Shown piece by piece: positions 5,320 to 7,923 of a stretch of 7,923 nt of DNA. This DNA is from Candidatus Hydrogenedentota bacterium (GTDB lineage: Bacteria > Hydrogenedentota > Hydrogenedentia > Hydrogenedentales > CAITNO01), in the NCBI GenBank assembly GCA_007118765.1, contig SKQZ01000146.1, positions 1 to 7,923 of the forward strand, written 5' to 3'. Below the pieces are notes generated by a model. That model did no database searches, was not told where the DNA came from, and worked only from the letters and a program-made list of their open reading frames with translations. Position numbers and translations under genes: made by a program. The first letter of the stretch is position 1. Each line of letters starts with the position of its first letter.

Positions 5320-6450
5320 ATGTCTGAAAGCGCGCCATCTCATTTACAACACCTCTCGGTTTGGCTGTATGACGCGCTGCAACGCCTGTACAGCGCCACG
5401 CCTTACCGATTGTTCAAATCGGGCCGCGCTTTTCCGCCGTGGCACTATACCCTTGAGTTAACACGCCGTTGTAACCTGCGTTGTCGCATGTGCCAGTACA
5501 TTCATTATCTGGAAGAGACCCCCGGCAAGGAGCAACGGGAAGGGGAATTGACCACCGAGGAGTGGCGGCGCGTGATTGATGATACGGGGGGGTTCAGCTT
5601 CATCACCTTCACCGGCGGCGAGCCGCTGGTGCGCACGGATTTCATGGAACTGCTCGCCCATGCGTCACGTAAGCGCCACACCCATTACATCACCAACGCC
5701 ACATTGCTGGATGAGGCGAGTGCGGGACAATCCGTAGCATGCGCACCGAAACGTCCCGGGGGACGCGGCCTTAATTTCATCGGCGTGTCGCTGGAAGGGC
5801 CTCAAGAGGTGCATGACGAAATTCGGCAGCAACCCGGCGCATTTGAACGTGCTTCAAACGGCATCAAGACCATAAACGCCCTTCGACGGGACTCGGGCAA
5901 ACAATGCCCTTTGATTCACATAACAACCGTGATACAACAGGCGAACGTGCATGTCCTGCATCAAATGCCTGAAGTGGTTGCGTCGCTGGGCGGCGATGTG
6001 TTGAATCTGGTTACAGAAACGCGCATGCACGATGTGGACGGGTTGGGCGAGCGCCCGTATGACGCCATAAAAGCGGAGGAGGTGACATGGCCGCGCATTG
6101 ACCGTCAAGCCCTTGAAACGGCCATGGATGCGACCACCGCCGCCGCCAAGAAACATCATGTGGAGGTGCGATGGCCACGCATGCCGCGGGAGGAACTGCT
6201 TCGCTATTACGAGAGCAAATTGAATCTCACACAGTACGCATGCCGCAGCCCCTGGAACGCCGTGATCATCGGACGAACAGGCAATGTGTATCCTTGTTGG
6301 CTTTACAAGGCGGGCAACGTTCGCGATATTTCTGTGAAGGCCCTTTGGAACGACGAAAAGATGCGACAGTTCCGGCAAGCATGTCGCAACCACCTGTTTC
6401 CGGTGTGTCCCGGATGTTGTTTCATTGAATATACCGGCGAAAAACGATAG
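5320..6450 (+). CDS. Radical SAM/SPASM domain protein
   Basis: A 376-residue radical SAM enzyme. The CX3CX2C cluster-binding motif is Cys51, Cys55, Cys58 (CNLRCRMC), binding the 4Fe-4S cluster that cleaves S-adenosylmethionine; GGEP at 99-102 is the conserved SAM-contacting motif; NFIGVSLEGPQEVHDEIR at 152-169 is the usual middle barrel strand. The C-terminal SPASM region supplies Cys308, Cys326 (GNVYPCW), Cys355, Cys363, Cys366 and Cys367, enough for auxiliary iron-sulfur clusters. Proteins of this layout modify peptides, proteins or cofactors in the cytoplasm; the specific substrate cannot be read here. AGAGGA at 5308-5313 is 6 bases before the ATG, supporting the start. It stands alone, with a non-coding spacer carrying a palindromic element upstream and a transporter with its own promoter downstream. 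No precursor-peptide gene was found beside it. Confidence 0.9.
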   Translation: MSESAPSHLQHLSVWLYDALQRLYSATPYRLFKSGRAFPPWHYTLELTRRCNLRCRMCQYIHYLEETPGKEQREGELTTEEWRRVIDDTGGFSFITFTGGEPLVRTDFMELLAHASRKRHTHYITNATLLDEASAGQSVACAPKRPGGRGLNFIGVSLEGPQEVHDEIRQQPGAFERASNGIKTINALRRDSGKQCPLIHITTVIQQANVHVLHQMPEVVASLGGDVLNLVTETRMHDVDGLGERPYDAIKAEEVTWPRIDRQALETAMDATTAAAKKHHVEVRWPRMPREELLRYYESKLNLTQYACRSPWNAVIIGRTGNVYPCWLYKAGNVRDISVKALWNDEKMRQFRQACRNHLFPVCPGCCFIEYTGEKR

Positions 6451-6590
6451 GCCACAAACAGCTGGACGCCTTCCCTCGGCACGCCTGACGCCTGCATCCT
6501 TGTGGACGAATTGCCTCAACCAACGGTAATGTATACAATTACAAGGCGACATGCAGCAGGAACATTCCATTAACCGAAAGAGGACAGCCA
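6451..6590. other. Intergenic spacer with promoter, no terminator seen
   Basis: 140 bp between the radical SAM gene and the transporter gene. I see no T-run-associated hairpin. The promoter is listed separately. A 17-codon frame starting at ATG 6551 and ending at TGA 6604 overlaps the transporter start; it has no well-placed ribosome-binding site and is not called as a gene. Confidence 0.5.
6511..6539 (+). promoter_or_regulatory. Sigma70-like promoter for the GltS-like transporter
   Basis: TTGCCT (6511-6516) and TACAAT (6534-6539) are spaced by exactly 17 bp. Initiation about 7 bases after the -10 box would leave a leader of some 45 nt that includes the ribosome-binding site AGAGGA (6579-6584). 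The hexamers resemble those of the promoter at 3648-3677. Confidence 0.55.
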
Positions 6591-7923
6591 ATGCAATCAC
6601 TTGATGACGTTGCTGTGGCCATAATACTGGTGACGCTACTGTTGCTGGTCAGCAAGGGGATACGCCGTGTCATTCCCTTGTTTGATCGCATATTCTTGCC
6701 TACATCCATTATCGCCGGAACATTGGGGCTCCTGTTGGGGCCGCAGGTGGCGGGCGCATTGCTTTCCGGCAGTGACCGATTTGCCGACGGGTTTATTCCA
6801 ATGGCCACGTTGGATGTTTGGAATCAAATGCCCAAATTACTTATCAGCGTTGTTTTTGCCGGGTTGTTCATCGGCAAAATGCTGCCTCCGCCACGGCGCG
6901 TATGGTACATGGGCGGCCCCCAGGCGTTTCTCGGCTACACCATCTCCCTCGGCCAATACGCCATCGGACTGCTGATAACCCTATTTTTTTTGACCCCTTT
7001 GTTTGACGTCAACCCGCTGGCAGGCGTGCTGATTGAGATTTCCATGTCCGGGGGACATGGCACGGCGGCGGGACTTGCGGGCACATTTGCGGAACTGGAC
7101 TTTGAGGCCGGACAGGACCTGGCGCTGGGACTGGCTACTGTGGGGCTTATTGCCGGGGTGGTGTTGGGCACCGCTTTTGTGAATTTTGCCGTGCGCAGCG
7201 ATGCAATTACGATTGCACGCCAGGAACCTGTCGAGAAAAGCGAGAAGCTGGAACTGAGCGCGCTTCAGGAAAATGAAGCGGGGGACGCTGCACCCAAGAC
7301 GACCACTGATCCGTTGACGCTTCATGTGGGACTTATTGCGCTGGCCATTGTGATCGGGTACGTGTTATTGCAGGGGCTGATCATTATCGAGAACCATACC
7401 TATGGCCCGTATACCGGCGAGCTGATGCGCTATGTGCCGTTGTTTCCAATGGCCATGATTGGCGGCGCCCTCCTGCAAATGGCGCTTATGGCCACGGGCA
7501 TCGCGAAATGGGTGTCCCGCGAACTTATCAACCGTATTTCCGGCACGGCGCTCGACTTCATTATCGTTGCCGCCATGGCCACCATCTCCTTGTCGAGTAT
7601 TGGCGAGAACTGGATTGCCTTTGTTTCTTTGGCAACCGCGGGCATTGGCTGGGTGATCTTTTGTTTTTGGGTGCTGGCACCGCGCATGTTGCCGGAACGC
7701 TGGTTTGAAAAGGCCATCGGCGATTTCGGACAAGGCACGGGCATGGCTGTCAACGGTTTGCTGTTGATGCGAATTGCCGACCCGCATAACAGGAGCGGCG
7801 CCTTTGAATGTTTTGGGTACAAGCAATTACCGTTCGAGCCTTTCCTGGGCGGCGGCTTGGTTACGGCACTGGCCCTTCCCCTCTGTGCCCGTTTGGGACC
7901 CGGTGTGCTCCTCGTCGTATTCA
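6591..7923 (+). CDS. Sodium:glutamate symporter (ESS/GltS) family transporter, 3' end cut by the window
   Basis: The open frame runs from ATG 6591 to the window edge with no stop: 444 codons plus one base, so the gene is partial only because the window ends. AGAGGA at 6579-6584 supports the start. The protein is strongly hydrophobic, with many membrane helices in two halves joined by a charged cytoplasmic-type loop at about 203-241. The two ESS-family re-entrant-loop motifs are visible: SMSGGHGTAAGLAGTF (151-166) in the first half and GDFGQGTGMAVNGLLLMR (377-394) in the second. Family members take up glutamate with Na+, as in E. coli GltS, but the second motif differs from GltS of E. coli and the protein is already longer than the roughly 400 residues of that enzyme, so the substrate is uncertain. 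It sits in the inner membrane. It probably forms its own transcription unit from the promoter at 6511-6539. Confidence 0.85.
   Translation, partial: MQSLDDVAVAIILVTLLLLVSKGIRRVIPLFDRIFLPTSIIAGTLGLLLGPQVAGALLSGSDRFADGFIPMATLDVWNQMPKLLISVVFAGLFIGKMLPPPRRVWYMGGPQAFLGYTISLGQYAIGLLITLFFLTPLFDVNPLAGVLIEISMSGGHGTAAGLAGTFAELDFEAGQDLALGLATVGLIAGVVLGTAFVNFAVRSDAITIARQEPVEKSEKLELSALQENEAGDAAPKTTTDPLTLHVGLIALAIVIGYVLLQGLIIIENHTYGPYTGELMRYVPLFPMAMIGGALLQMALMATGIAKWVSRELINRISGTALDFIIVAAMATISLSSIGENWIAFVSLATAGIGWVIFCFWVLAPRMLPERWFEKAIGDFGQGTGMAVNGLLLMRIADPHNRSGAFECFGYKQLPFEPFLGGGLVTALALPLCARLGPGVLLVVF

Noticed and set aside
5239..5461. A frame from ATG 5239 that overlaps the radical SAM start and contains CMTRCNAC, itself a CX3CX2C pattern.
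   Set aside because: Most of it lies out of frame over a well-supported gene, it has no ribosome-binding site that fits, and the Cys pattern arises by chance from the overlapping codons. Not a precursor peptide by any visible feature.
6452..6505. CCACAA and TTGTGG as a possible hairpin after the radical SAM gene.
   Set aside because: The arms are only six bases and about 42 bases apart, with no T-run; not a credible terminator.
5854..6600. A 248-codon minus-strand frame opposite the radical SAM gene.
   Set aside because: No family resemblance, and it covers the well-supported SPASM half of the opposite gene.
6551..6604. A 17-codon frame overlapping the start of the transporter gene, a possible leader peptide.
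   Set aside because: The predicted transcript start is only about 5 bases before its ATG and no well-spaced ribosome-binding site is present. It lacks runs of a regulatory amino acid or attenuator hairpins.

Overview
The window holds six protein genes, all on the + strand. The reading is moderately GC-rich bacterial DNA. Several intact single-copy-type genes and the gene mix suggest a chromosome: a secreted polysaccharide lyase, a secreted PqaA-type protein, a housekeeping tRNA enzyme, a cyclic-di-GMP enzyme, a SPASM radical SAM protein and a glutamate-symporter-like carrier. Secreted alginate-lyase-fold enzymes and PhoPQ-related (PqaA) proteins side by side are typical of uncultured polysaccharide-degrading lineages such as Planctomycetota, Verrucomicrobiota, Lentisphaerota or Hydrogenedentota. 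That placement is inference from gene content only; there is no rRNA gene or phylogenetic marker beyond TruA.

Region by region: 43-1254 encodes an exported alginate-lyase-family enzyme. 1255-1380 is a spacer with a candidate promoter that straddles a 16-bp palindrome. 1381-2703 encodes an exported PhoPQ-activated pathogenicity-related protein (alpha/beta hydrolase fold). 2764-3582 is truA, with no visible Shine-Dalgarno sequence. 3583-3718 carries a pyrimidine-rich tract and a good sigma70-like promoter. 3719-5032 encodes a receiver-PAS-GGDEF protein whose receiver has Asn at the phosphorylation site and whose active-site loop reads DGDEF. 5033-5319 is non-coding and holds a short inverted repeat and a MITE/REP-like palindromic element with a perfect 7-bp flanking direct repeat, followed by a second copy of one arm. 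5320-6450 encodes a radical SAM/SPASM protein. 6451-6590 carries a second good promoter. 6591 to the window end is an ESS-family (GltS-like) transporter, cut off by the window edge.

The first two genes may work together outside the cytoplasm on acidic polysaccharide or its decorations. The other four look like independent transcription units, since the gaps are 60-287 bp and at least two have their own promoters. I did not find a convincing new multi-gene system. The points most worth a second look are the degenerate receiver on the predicted diguanylate cyclase, its unusual DGDEF loop without an inhibitory-site Arg, the mobile palindrome with target duplication, and the radical SAM/SPASM gene with no obvious peptide substrate next to it.
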